DNA from: Chloroflexota bacterium
GTDB taxonomy: Bacteria > Chloroflexota > Dormibacteria > CF-121
Reading direction: 5' to 3'
Length of the DNA: 34,085 bases
Assembly (NCBI GenBank): GCA_005889345.1
Contig: VBFR01000221.1
Location: 1-34,085, forward strand
The notes below the pieces were generated by a model. That model saw nothing but the letters and a program-made list of their open reading frames with translations. It made no database searches and was not told the origin of the DNA. This document shows positions 1 to 8,006 of the stretch, one piece after another; within the stretch, counting starts at the first letter, position 1; each line of letters opens with the position of its first letter. Both the position numbers and the translations under genes were made by a program.

Positions 1-1
1 C

Positions 2-409
2 GAGGCCGACTTTGAGATGCGCAACATATCTGCGACGGGTTGTTGGGTCTATGGATATGTCGGGTTTCAAGTGCTGGATCGATACGGCCAGCCCTTGCCA
101 CAATCCTTGAATTGGTCGACGCAATCCATGTTCGGCGAGAGTCAGCCACCAAGCCGCATCCTGCTTCCGGCCGGCACGACCCCGCTCGGAGTTGAGCCGC
201 GGACCGGTCATGCCTTCTTCAACCTGTTCACGGAGGACGTGACATGCGATGTCAACAAAAACCCGGTCGCAACCATCAAGGTCTGGCCCCCTGATGAGTA
301 CCGGCCGCTCACGATCCCCGCGCAGAGCCTGAGCGGCCTCCAATTCGGCTTCTGCGGTGGCTTTGGAGTCGACCCGCTTCAAATCCAGCCGTTACCGGGC
401 TCGGGCTGA
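2..409 (+). CDS. DUF4232-like secreted protein, C-terminal part
   Basis: The reading frame is open to the left edge, so the first ATG (17) is probably internal and the gene starts outside the window. The visible part opens with an N-I-S-A-T-G-C-W-V-Y-G-Y-V-G-F pattern followed by L-D-R-Y-G, which resembles the start of DUF4232 domains (extracytoplasmic, disulfide-containing beta proteins common in actinobacteria and Chloroflexota). Four cysteines are visible; a Cys in the TGCW segment and one in DVTC or FGFC could pair. No function is known for the family. It ends 6 nt before the stop of the convergent LuxR-type gene. The family call is from pattern memory only. Confidence 0.6.
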   Translation, partial: EADFEMRNISATGCWVYGYVGFQVLDRYGQPLPQSLNWSTQSMFGESQPPSRILLPAGTTPLGVEPRTGHAFFNLFTEDVTCDVNKNPVATIKVWPPDEYRPLTIPAQSLSGLQFGFCGGFGVDPLQIQPLPGSG

Positions 410-415
410 GCAGCT

Positions 416-1054
416 CTACACGAGGATCCAGCCGAGCCCGATCGCCCGAGCGACGGCTTCCGCGCGCGAGCGCGCATTGAGCTTGCCCAGGACGGCGCCG
501 GCATGGAACTTCACGGTGTGCTCGCTGATCCGCAATTGCCGGGCGATCTGTCGGTTCGTCAGTCCACGCGCCATCCACTGCAAGACCTCGAGCTCCCGTG
601 GCGTAAGCGCTTCGGCGGGTGCCCGGAGTGCCGGCTCGATCCGCTCCTCCTGTGGCAGGAGCGCGGAAAGATCTGCGCGCGCAATCGACACCAGCCCGCG
701 CGCCGAGGCGCGCAACGCGGCCGCCAGTGTCTCGCCGTCGACCGCGGCCGGCAGCAGCGCCGATGCGCCGAATGTCAGGGCCTGCGAGACCGCGCCGTGC
801 TCGCTCGCCAGCGCGACGATGGGCAGCCCCGGCTGGGCCGTTGCAAGGCGGGCGATCGCGTCGAGGTCCTCGGCTTCGCCGTCGCCCGCATCCAGCAGCA
901 CAGTGTCGGGGAGCAGCTGCCCGGCGAGGGACGCGGCTTCGGCGACACCGGTCGCGCCCACGATCTTCATGCCGGTCATTCCCGCGACCAGCACGGCCAG
1001 CCCGCTGCGGGCCAGCGGATTCGCGGCGACGATCAGCACCCGGAGGTCGGCCAT
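416..1054 (-). CDS. LuxR/NarL-family regulator with degenerate receiver domain
   Basis: Predicted cytoplasmic transcription regulator of 212 residues. The N-terminal 120 residues have a receiver fold pattern and the C-terminus has a clear LuxR helix-turn-helix (LTPRELEVLQWMARGLTNRQ, then ISEHTVKFH). The receiver is odd. The acidic pair after the first strand is replaced by Ala-Ala (LIVAANPLARSGL, where family members have DD or ED), and the conserved Lys near GAS-x-L is absent (GASALLPAAV). The phosphoacceptor-like Asp55 (LLDAGD) remains. Phosphorylation control is therefore doubtful. The ATG at 1054 lies 22 nt after the glycosylase stop; an earlier ATG at 1090 would overlap that gene by 14 nt. 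It is the last gene of the aro operon by spacing, with no kinase next to it. Confidence 0.85.
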   Translation of the reverse strand: MADLRVLIVAANPLARSGLAVLVAGMTGMKIVGATGVAEAASLAGQLLPDTVLLDAGDGEAEDLDAIARLATAQPGLPIVALASEHGAVSQALTFGASALLPAAVDGETLAAALRASARGLVSIARADLSALLPQEERIEPALRAPAEALTPRELEVLQWMARGLTNRQIARQLRISEHTVKFHAGAVLGKLNARSRAEAVARAIGLGWILV

Positions 1055-1076
1055 GATGATGTTGTACCCAAGGATC

Positions 1077-2021
1077 TCACGGAGATCCATCCGGCAACCA
1101 ATCTCGAGTCAAAAAGAGCCAGAAGGCGAGCCCGGCGTAGGGCCCGTAACGGTTGAAGCGGCGCTCGATCACCCGATCGCTGACCGGAGCCTTCCGGCCG
1201 AGCAGCCGCGCGTAGGTCGGCCGCGTCCACGAATCGAGGATCAGGCGGTCGTACCGCCCGAGCATCAGCATGATGTGGGCGGCGGCGTACGGCCCAACCC
1301 CGGGCAGCGCCAGCAGTTGGGTGGCCACCTCGTCGTCCGGAAGATCGTCACGCGATGTCGCGGCGAGTGCTTCGAGATCGACGCGACCTTTGGCCACCGA
1401 GGTTGCCAGCGCCTTCAGATAGGGACCGCGGTAGCCGGTGCCCGCAACTTTTCTATAGAAGGATGGCGGCGCGGCAGCCATGGCTTCCGGTGTCGGAAAG
1501 GCGCGCCCGTAGGGACTGTCGGGCGGCGCCCCCGACGCCTTCTCGCCCAGCTGCTGCACGAGCGCGTTCACCATTCGCGTGGTTCCGCCCCAGGAGGTAT
1601 TCGTCGTGCAGATCGTCTTGACCACGTCCTCGAACACTGTCGGGCTGCGCACCATCCGGCCCGCGCCGGTGAGGACCCAGGCGAGATCGGGATCCTGGGC
1701 GGCCACGGTGTAGAAGGGCGTCAGGTCGAGGTCGAGGCTGAGGACATGCCGCACCTGGGCCATGATGGCGACGCCAACGGTGGGCGTCGGCGAGGGACCT
1801 GTGACGGCGATCAGCCCGTGCCCGGGACGGGCCTGGGAGATGATCAACGTGCGAGCGCCGATCCCCGCGAGCGGCACCGTGATTTCGAAGGTCCACGCCT
1901 TCTGATCGAGCCGCATCGGAGGCAGTTCCGCGATCCCGTGCGAGAGAAAAACACGCCGCAGGTCGATGACCTCGCCCGCAGGGCCGACTAGCGGGAATTC
2001 AGCTGTCCAGCCCTCAGCCAT
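1077..2021 (-). CDS. DNA-3-methyladenine glycosylase-like HhH-GPD protein
   Basis: Predicted base-excision repair glycosylase that removes alkylated bases from DNA, 314 residues. The helix-hairpin-helix is LPGVGPYAAAHIMLML (about 239-254), and the catalytic Asp of the HhH-GPD fold is D263 in LILDSWT. The segment VVKTICTTNTSWGGTTRM is typical of the AlkA-like branch. The N-terminal 120 residues form a variable domain as in AlkA/OGG1 relatives. The start ATG lies inside the 3' end of aroQ (8 nt overlap), so translation is probably coupled to the aromatic operon although the function is unrelated. The substrate (3-methyladenine or other lesions) cannot be told from sequence. Confidence 0.85.
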   Translation of the reverse strand: MAEGWTAEFPLVGPAGEVIDLRRVFLSHGIAELPPMRLDQKAWTFEITVPLAGIGARTLIISQARPGHGLIAVTGPSPTPTVGVAIMAQVRHVLSLDLDLTPFYTVAAQDPDLAWVLTGAGRMVRSPTVFEDVVKTICTTNTSWGGTTRMVNALVQQLGEKASGAPPDSPYGRAFPTPEAMAAAPPSFYRKVAGTGYRGPYLKALATSVAKGRVDLEALAATSRDDLPDDEVATQLLALPGVGPYAAAHIMLMLGRYDRLILDSWTRPTYARLLGRKAPVSDRVIERRFNRYGPYAGLAFWLFLTRDWLPDGSP

Positions 2022-2445
2022 TCGATGCGGCGAGGTAATCCAGGGCGGCCAGGTAGCCCTCGAACCCGAGGCCCGAGATCACGCCCTTCGCGGCCGCAGC
2101 CGTCACCATACGGTGCCTCTCCGGCTCCCGGGCGAAGACGTTGGAGATGTGGACCTCGACGACCGGCTTGCCCGAGCCGCGCAGCGCATCGGCAAGCGCC
2201 AGACCGTAGTGGGACAGCGCTCCCGGGTTGATGATGATCGCGTCGCTGGCCACGCCCTCTTTTTCGATCCAGTCGATCAGCTGGCCCTCGTGATTCGACT
2301 GCAGGCAGGTCAGCGCGAAGTCGAGCTCGCGGGCACGTTCGTTGAGCAGCTTTTCCAGATCGGCCAGGGTCTGGGTGCCGTAGACCTCCGGCTCGCGGCG
2401 ACCGAGCGTGCCAAGGTTGGGACCGTTGAGCACGAGGACCTTCAA
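2014..2445 (-). CDS. aroQ: type II 3-dehydroquinate dehydratase
   Basis: Converts 3-dehydroquinate to 3-dehydroshikimate, the third shikimate step; the family forms dodecamers in the cytoplasm. The 143-residue length is normal for type II. Visible motifs in order: LNGPNLGTLGRREPEVYG with the catalytic loop Arg and the Tyr, QSNHEG, INPGALSHYGLALADAL, VEVHISN with the catalytic His, and the C-terminal RHRMVTAAAAKGVISGLG. The start overlaps the end of aroKB by 4 nt (ATGA) and its end overlaps the glycosylase by 8 nt. Confidence 0.97.
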   Translation of the reverse strand: MKVLVLNGPNLGTLGRREPEVYGTQTLADLEKLLNERARELDFALTCLQSNHEGQLIDWIEKEGVASDAIIINPGALSHYGLALADALRGSGKPVVEVHISNVFAREPERHRMVTAAAAKGVISGLGFEGYLAALDYLAASNG

Positions 2446-4055
2446 GCGGGCAGCACCTCCGCCAAAGCGGCATCGACGACCGATGAATCGACCGACCGGC
2501 CGTATTCCGCTCGTCCGATCTCGCGGAGCAGAACCCAGTGCAGCTCGCCGGCCCGTGACTTTTTATCATGTCGCATCGCCTCGATCAGCTTCGCGCGCGG
2601 GACGGTCGGCGGCTCGGCGAGCAGGCCGACGTCGCACAGAAGGCCATGTTGTAGTTCGACAGCCTCGGGCGAGCAGGCACCCGCGCGCAGGCTGATGCGC
2701 GCCGCCACCTCCATGCCCCAGGCAACGGCCTCGCCGTGTCGGAGGCGACCGTACCCGGTGGCGCGTTCGAGGGCGTGGGCAACCGTGTGGCCGTAATTCA
2801 GAATGGCCCGAACGCCAGCTTCGTTCGGGTCGCGGCCGATGACCGAGGCCTTGATGGCGATGGCGCGAACGATTGCCTCACGAACAATTGGCGGCCGGCC
2901 ACCCACTAGGCCCGACAGATTCTGCCGGAGCCAATCAAAGAATCGGCGGTCGCTGATGACGGCTGCCTTGATGATCTCGGCAAATGACGCGCGGAACTCT
3001 TTCTCAGGAAGCGTCCCCAGATAATCCAGGTCGCAGAGGATCGCAGAAGGCTGGTGAACGGCGCCCACCAGGTTTTTGCCGGCCGGCAGATTCACCGCAG
3101 TCTTGCCACCGATGCTGCTGTCGACCATGGCGAGTAGCGTAGTTGGCATCTGTATATAACGGATACCGCGCATCCAGGTGGCCGCGGCCAAGCCGGCAAC
3201 ATCCCCCACACTGCCGCCACCGAGCGCGATCAGGGCGCCCTGACGATCGACGCCCGCGGCCGCGAGCGCGTCGTAGATGCCGGCCAGCACCGATAGCTCC
3301 TTCGCCGCTTCCCCGGCCGGTATCACATGCCGCTGTGCCGCAATGCCTTCGGACGCCAGCGCATCCATCAGTGGCTTAGCCCGGCGCTCGACATGCTCGT
3401 CAGTCACGATCAGTAAGCCTCCACCCTGCCCTTCCCCGTAAACGGGAGAGGGATTTCGCTTGCGCAGGGCAGCCGCGACCAGATGCGTGAGACCGTGGCC
3501 GATTGTCACCTCGTGGGGAGAGCCGGGGACGTCGATAAGGATGCGCTGCAGCCCTCCGGCGGAAAGCCGGCCTTTGACCCGTTCAGCAACCTCGGCCGGA
3601 TCGAGGCCATCGGTCTTTACCACGAGGTCCGCCTCGAGGTAGCGTGGCAACCGGCTCGGCAGCAGCGTAGCGATGGCCGACGTCTTGCCCGACTGAAGCA
3701 GTGGTCGATCGGTCGATCCATTCAGGCGGCGAGCCAGTTCGGTGGGCTCCGCCGTCAGCGCGACGACGTAGTTGCCCTCGCGGATGCGCGCCCAGTTGTC
3801 CTCGCGCATCGGCGCGCCGCCGCCGACCGCGATGACGACGCTGTCGCCCTCCAACGCGCCTTGCAGGCAGCGCGACTCGCGCTCGCGGAACCCGGCCTCG
3901 CCTTCAGTGGAGAAAATCTCGGCTACTGAGCGCCCAGCATCCGCCTCGATCACATCATCGAGGTCCACGAAAGGCCGCTTGAGCCGCTGAGCCAGGCGCG
4001 GGCCTACCGTCGACTTGCCGCTTCCCATGAAGCCGACGAGCACCACGTTGTTCAA
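2442..4055 (-). CDS. aroKB: bifunctional shikimate kinase / 3-dehydroquinate synthase
   Basis: Single 537-residue chain with two shikimate-pathway activities. Residues 1-165 are shikimate kinase: P-loop GFMGSGKSTVG, DLDDVIE, the GGGAP shikimate-binding loop and lid DRPLL. Residues about 170-537 are dehydroquinate synthase: GGGSVGDVAGLAAATWMRG, PTTLLAMVDSSIGGKTAVN, NYGHTVAHALE and HGEAVAWGM, which contain the NAD- and metal-binding residues. The two parts are joined by a short linker with no internal stop. A palindromic repeat (3421-3452) is read in frame as NPSPVYGEGQGGG just before the LLIVTDE strand of the synthase, a loop insertion of roughly ten residues. It overlaps aroC and aroQ by 4 nt each. 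Confidence 0.96.
   Translation of the reverse strand: MNNVVLVGFMGSGKSTVGPRLAQRLKRPFVDLDDVIEADAGRSVAEIFSTEGEAGFRERESRCLQGALEGDSVVIAVGGGAPMREDNWARIREGNYVVALTAEPTELARRLNGSTDRPLLQSGKTSAIATLLPSRLPRYLEADLVVKTDGLDPAEVAERVKGRLSAGGLQRILIDVPGSPHEVTIGHGLTHLVAAALRKRNPSPVYGEGQGGGLLIVTDEHVERRAKPLMDALASEGIAAQRHVIPAGEAAKELSVLAGIYDALAAAGVDRQGALIALGGGSVGDVAGLAAATWMRGIRYIQMPTTLLAMVDSSIGGKTAVNLPAGKNLVGAVHQPSAILCDLDYLGTLPEKEFRASFAEIIKAAVISDRRFFDWLRQNLSGLVGGRPPIVREAIVRAIAIKASVIGRDPNEAGVRAILNYGHTVAHALERATGYGRLRHGEAVAWGMEVAARISLRAGACSPEAVELQHGLLCDVGLLAEPPTVPRAKLIEAMRHDKKSRAGELHWVLLREIGRAEYGRSVDSSVVDAALAEVLPA
3421..3452. repeat. palindromic GC repeat, copy inside aroKB
   Basis: Plus-strand left half CCACCCTGCCC is followed by an imperfect palindrome (TTCCCCGT / ACGGGAGAGGG). 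It is the most diverged of the clear copies. It is read through by aroKB at residues about 202-212 without breaking the frame. Confidence 0.75.
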
Positions 4056-5140
4056 CGGCGTGTCTCCTGCAGGTAGCTCTCGACGTTACGATGGAGCTCC
4101 GCCACGGAATCGCTGCCGAACTTCTCGAGCAGGACGCCCGCGAGCACCAGCGCCACCATCGCTTCCCCGACCACGCCCGCGGCCGGCACGACGCAGATGT
4201 CACTGCGCTCGTAATGGGCCCGAGCCGGCTCTTTTGTCTTGAGGTCGACGGTAGGGAGCGGCTTGAGCAGGGTCGAGATCGGCTTCATGTAGCCATGGAC
4301 GACGAGTGGTTCGCCGTTGCTCACGCCGCCGGTCAAACCCCCGGCGCGGTTCGTCTCGTGGCCGAGACGCCCATTGTCATAAACGGGGACGTCGTGGACC
4401 TGCGAGCCGGGCAGCCCCGCCCCCTCCACCCCATCGCCGATCGCGACCGCCTTGCAGGCCGGAATGCTGACGATTGCCTGGGCAAGGAGGCCATCAAGCC
4501 TCGTGTCCCACTGGCGGTAGCTGCCCAGGCCGGGCGGCACGCCCTCGGCGACCACGGTGAAGACGCCGCCAAGCGTGTCGCCTCGCTCGCGCGCCGCGTC
4601 GATGGCCGCGACCATCGTCGCACTGGCTTCCTGATCGGGACAGCGGACCGCTGAGCCTTCAACCTCGCCCCATTTAATTGATGGAGGGACAAACGCCTCG
4701 ATCGTGCCGATTGAGCGCGTGTAGCTACGGACCTGGATACCGAATTCGGCGAGCAACAGTTTCGCGACGCCGCCCGCGGCTACCCGCGCCGCGGTCTCGC
4801 GGGCGCTGGCCCGCTCCAGGACGTCGCGCGCGTCATTGGCACCGTACTTGAGCATGCCGGCAAGGTCGGCGTGGCCCGGCCGGACCCGTGTGATCGGCTT
4901 GCGCTTCACCTCGGCGGCGTCGACGGCCATCACCTGGCGCCAGTTCTCCCAATCTGCGACGATGTGGGCCTCGTCGTGCTCGATCGCCATCCGCCCGCCG
5001 CGACCGTGACCACCCTGCCGACGTTGAAGGTCGCGGGCCAGGTCTTCTTCCCGCACCGTCAAACCAGCGGGCACGCCGTCGAGAATGACGGTGAGCCGCT
5101 CGCCGTGCGATTCTCCGGCCGTGAGCAATCGGAGCGTCAT
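4052..5140 (-). CDS. aroC: chorismate synthase
   Basis: Makes chorismate from EPSP by 1,4-trans elimination using reduced FMN; last shikimate step. The 362-residue length is normal. Visible signatures: TAGESHGERLTVILDGVPAG at the N-terminus, RRQGGHGRGGRM, RPGHADLAGMLKYG, RASARETAARVAAGGVAK and HETNRAGGLTGGVSNGEP. The family's conserved His residues are present in GESHG and RPGHAD. It overlaps aroE (upstream) and aroKB (downstream) by 4 nt on each side, an arrangement typical of translational coupling. Confidence 0.97.
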   Translation of the reverse strand: MTLRLLTAGESHGERLTVILDGVPAGLTVREEDLARDLQRRQGGHGRGGRMAIEHDEAHIVADWENWRQVMAVDAAEVKRKPITRVRPGHADLAGMLKYGANDARDVLERASARETAARVAAGGVAKLLLAEFGIQVRSYTRSIGTIEAFVPPSIKWGEVEGSAVRCPDQEASATMVAAIDAARERGDTLGGVFTVVAEGVPPGLGSYRQWDTRLDGLLAQAIVSIPACKAVAIGDGVEGAGLPGSQVHDVPVYDNGRLGHETNRAGGLTGGVSNGEPLVVHGYMKPISTLLKPLPTVDLKTKEPARAHYERSDICVVPAAGVVGEAMVALVLAGVLLEKFGSDSVAELHRNVESYLQETRR

Positions 5141-5913
5141 GCCGGCACCGATGCGCCGTCTAACGCAGCCCGCATCACGTTAAGCGGCGCCTTCCTTCCG
5201 GTCCAGATCTCAAACGATGCGGCGCCCTGGTGCAGCAACATCGCCCGGCCCTCCGCCGACCGGCGGCTGCGGAGGTCGAAGAGGCGTTGGTCCCGTCGTA
5301 ACCAGGAGGGCGGCGGAAGATCGGCGGGGGTGGCATTGACGACGAGGTCCGCGCGGGCAACGGTCTGCTTAATGTGGTCCATCTCAAGGGAGCCGCCCCG
5401 CTCGATCTCGAGATCCCGACACAGCCGTTGGGCCTGCTCGAGATTGCGGGCAATGACCCAGATGTCGGCAACGGGTTGCAGGGCGGCGGCAACCGCTCGC
5501 GCGGCGCCGCCGGCGCCGATGATCGCGACGCGGAAGCCCCCACCCTGCCCTCCCCCGCGAGCGGGGGAGGGTATTTGTTCATCGAGGGCGCGGCGGAAGC
5601 CTTCGACGTCGGTATTCCAGCCCTTCAGCCTGGCGCCCTGCCGGCTGATCGTGTTGACCGCGCCGATGCGGGCGGCCAGCGGATCGAGATCATCGAGGAA
5701 GGCGATCGCGGATTCCTTGTGTGGGATCGTGACATTAGCCCCGAGGATGCGCTCATCGCCTCGCAGCTCGGCCATCGCCGCGGCGAAGTCGGCGCGGCTC
5801 ACTTCTCGAAGCGCATAACGGCAGTCGATGCCGAGTGCCTCGAAGGCGGCATTCTGCATCACGGGCGAGAGGCTGCGAGAAACGGGGTCGCCCAGCAGGA
5901 GCACTCTATTCAT
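5137..5913 (-). CDS. aroE: shikimate dehydrogenase (NADP+)
   Basis: Reduces 3-dehydroshikimate to shikimate. The start is set at MNRVLLLGDPVSRSLSP (258 residues); the frame is open further upstream, but that part is a shadow of aroA. Visible: substrate-binding SLSP, catalytic Lys in NVTIPHKES, catalytic Asp in GWNTDVEGF, nucleotide loop GAGGAARAV and the C-terminal LLHQGAASFEIWTG. Between the catalytic and NADP domains (residues about 115-127) the palindromic repeat at 5537-5571 is translated as IPSPARGGGQGGG, lengthening the interdomain link. It overlaps aroA by 8 nt and aroC by 4 nt. Confidence 0.95.
   Translation of the reverse strand: MNRVLLLGDPVSRSLSPVMQNAAFEALGIDCRYALREVSRADFAAAMAELRGDERILGANVTIPHKESAIAFLDDLDPLAARIGAVNTISRQGARLKGWNTDVEGFRRALDEQIPSPARGGGQGGGFRVAIIGAGGAARAVAAALQPVADIWVIARNLEQAQRLCRDLEIERGGSLEMDHIKQTVARADLVVNATPADLPPPSWLRRDQRLFDLRSRRSAEGRAMLLHQGAASFEIWTGRKAPLNVMRAALDGASVPA
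5537..5571. repeat. palindromic GC repeat, copy inside aroE
   Basis: Near-perfect member: CCCACCCTG leader, then CCCTCCCCCGC-GA-GCGGGGGAGGG, an 11-bp perfect inverted repeat. It is read through in frame by aroE. Confidence 0.9.
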
Positions 5914-7207
5914 GGGTGAGCTCCTGGAGTTGCGTGAAGAAGTTCGGATAGGAGACGGCGACGCAGTCGGCGTCCTCGATCGTGGTCGGACCGGAGGCGA
6001 CGAGTGCCGCCACCGCCAGCGCCATCGCGACGCGGTGATCACCGTGGGACTCGACGGCCGCGCCGCGCAGGCCCGTCGGTCCCTTGACACTGACGCCGTC
6101 GGGGCGCTCCTCAACGATTGCGCCCATTCGGCGGAGGCCCTCCGCCATGGTGGCGATCCGGTCGCTTTCCTTGACGCGGAGCTCGCCCGCGCCGTCGATG
6201 CTCGTGACGCCTTCGGCCTGGGTCGCCAACACGAGCAGGGTCGGGATCTCGTCGATGGCGGCCGCTACGTCGGCGGCTTTGAGGACGGTGGCACGAAGGC
6301 GCTGCCCGGTGACGGTCACCATGCCGCGCGGCTCGATATCGCCAGACGGCCCTTCGATCTTGACCTCGCAGCCCATCGATCGCAGCATCGCGAGGAAGGC
6401 GACCCGGGTCGGGTTGAGGCCGACATCACCGACGATGACCGACCAGCCAGGCCGCAGTGCCGCCGCCGTCAGCCAGAAGGCGGCTGACGAAAAGTCGCCA
6501 GGGATCGCGAGCTCAATCGGCCGCAATGGCTGATGCGACGGACGGATGACGACTCCGTCGGCCGTCGCGTCGACATCTGTTCCCATCGCGCGTAAGAGCC
6601 GCTCGGTGTGGTCGCGCGTGGGCGTGGGCTCCACGACGGTCGTCGGCCCGCTGGCGGAAAGCCCGGCCAGCAGCAGCGCGCTCTTCACCTGGGCACTTGC
6701 TATCGGGAGCGTGTGCCGCCGTCCCTGCAGCAACGTTCCCGTCACAACCACAGGAGCCCGACTCTCCCGCGATTCGATCCTGGCGCCCATGGTCCGCAGC
6801 GGCTCGATCACGCGATCCATCGGGCGGCGGCGGAGCGAGGCGTCGCCGTCGAGGGTCGCGGCAATCGAGCTGCCGGCCAGCAGGCCCAACAGGAGCCGCA
6901 TCGTGGTCCCGGAGTTCGCGCAATCGAGGATCCCGTGCGGCGTCGCGAAGGAGCGTAGGCCCGCGCCACGGATCCGCGCGGTGCGGCCGCTGCGCTGGAG
7001 GTCGGCACCGAGGGCGCGCAGGCAGGCAACGGTCGCCAGGACATCTTCACCTTCGGGCAGACCGTGCACCCAGCTTTCGCCCTGTGCCAGAGCGGCCAGC
7101 ATCAGCACGCGGTGAGCAATCGATTTATCGCCGGGAACCGACAGTTCACCGGCTAGGCGCGTTGCCGGTGAGATAGTTCGGGCGGACTGAACTTCAGCGC
7201 GCGGCAT
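5906..7207 (-). CDS. aroA: 3-phosphoshikimate 1-carboxyvinyltransferase (EPSP synthase)
   Basis: Transfers enolpyruvyl from PEP to shikimate 3-phosphate. 433 residues, normal length. Motifs: VPGDKSIAHR at the N-terminus (Lys and Arg that bind PEP and S3P), CANSGTTMRLL (PEP loop), RDHTERLL, DEIPTLLVLA with the catalytic Asp, and LRVKESDRI. The ATG lies inside the tyrA 3' end (14 nt overlap) and the stop overlaps aroE by 8 nt. Confidence 0.97.
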   Translation of the reverse strand: MPRAEVQSARTISPATRLAGELSVPGDKSIAHRVLMLAALAQGESWVHGLPEGEDVLATVACLRALGADLQRSGRTARIRGAGLRSFATPHGILDCANSGTTMRLLLGLLAGSSIAATLDGDASLRRRPMDRVIEPLRTMGARIESRESRAPVVVTGTLLQGRRHTLPIASAQVKSALLLAGLSASGPTTVVEPTPTRDHTERLLRAMGTDVDATADGVVIRPSHQPLRPIELAIPGDFSSAAFWLTAAALRPGWSVIVGDVGLNPTRVAFLAMLRSMGCEVKIEGPSGDIEPRGMVTVTGQRLRATVLKAADVAAAIDEIPTLLVLATQAEGVTSIDGAGELRVKESDRIATMAEGLRRMGAIVEERPDGVSVKGPTGLRGAAVESHGDHRVAMALAVAALVASGPTTIEDADCVAVSYPNFFTQLQELTHE

Positions 7208-8006
7208 GCACGCCCTCGCTAAATAGCTCCTTCACCCTGGTTCCGGTGGCGATTCGCTGACGATAGCGGTGCAGGACCGCATCGAAGCGATCGATTGCGT
7301 CCACCAGCGCGTCGCGATTCTCCCGCGCGATCGCCTCGTACATCGCGGGGTCGCCGCCGGCCAGGCGTACCATGCCGCGATACCCTGGCCCTCCGAGCGT
7401 CGAATCGGCGTTCCGGTGCACCGTTTCGGCAAAGGCCGAGCTGAGCGCGAAGGCCAGGTGGCTGAGCAAGGCCATCTGCTGGTCGTGGGCGTCGGCGGGC
7501 ATGAAGCTCGGCGTGGCACCAATCGCGCGCACCATCTCGAACCAGATGTCGAACGGCCGGACGTCCTGACCCTGGGTTGGAGTGAAGATCCAGGGCTCCC
7601 GATCGAAGATGGCGGCATCGCTCTCCTCCAGCCCGCTTTGCGCCTTGCCGGCCACCGGGTGGCCGCCAAGAAAACGCGAGGGATTCGACAAACGCTTCGC
7701 CCACCCAATGACGGGCCGCTTGACGCTGGCCACATCCGTGATGAGGGTTCCGGCCGGGACGATGGGTCCCAGGCGTTCAATCACACCGGCGATCTGGTCG
7801 ATCGGTGTCGCGATCACCACAATGTCGCAGTCCGAAACATCGCTCAAATCCGTCGATGCCCGGTTGACAGCCCCGCGTTGCATCGCCGCGGCCGCGCTTT
7901 CCGCTCGCCGTGCCACGCCCGTGACGTCGATCGAGTGGCGCAGGCGGCGCAGGGCCAGCCCGAGAGAGCCGCCGATCAAGCCGAGCCCGACGATGCCGAC
8001 CCGCAT
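7194..8006 (-). CDS. tyrA: prephenate dehydrogenase
   Basis: Oxidative decarboxylation of prephenate to 4-hydroxyphenylpyruvate, the committed step to tyrosine. 270 residues: an N-terminal Rossmann domain (VGLGLIGGSLG, residues 6-16), TDVASVK, the catalytic His116 in FLGGHPVAG, and a helical dimerisation domain with DAHDQQMALLSHLAFALSSA. There is no C-terminal ACT domain, so tyrosine feedback would have to act elsewhere in the pathway. The TGATG junction with aroF overlaps by 1 nt. An arogenate-specific enzyme cannot be excluded by eye. Confidence 0.93.
   Translation of the reverse strand: MRVGIVGLGLIGGSLGLALRRLRHSIDVTGVARRAESAAAAMQRGAVNRASTDLSDVSDCDIVVIATPIDQIAGVIERLGPIVPAGTLITDVASVKRPVIGWAKRLSNPSRFLGGHPVAGKAQSGLEESDAAIFDREPWIFTPTQGQDVRPFDIWFEMVRAIGATPSFMPADAHDQQMALLSHLAFALSSAFAETVHRNADSTLGGPGYRGMVRLAGGDPAMYEAIARENRDALVDAIDRFDAVLHRYRQRIATGTRVKELFSEGVHAAR

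Noticed and set aside
357-1991. Long plus-strand open frame (544 codons)
   Set aside because: Low-complexity Arg/Ser/Ala translation, antisense to the LuxR-type and glycosylase genes, which have clear motifs; a GC-bias shadow.
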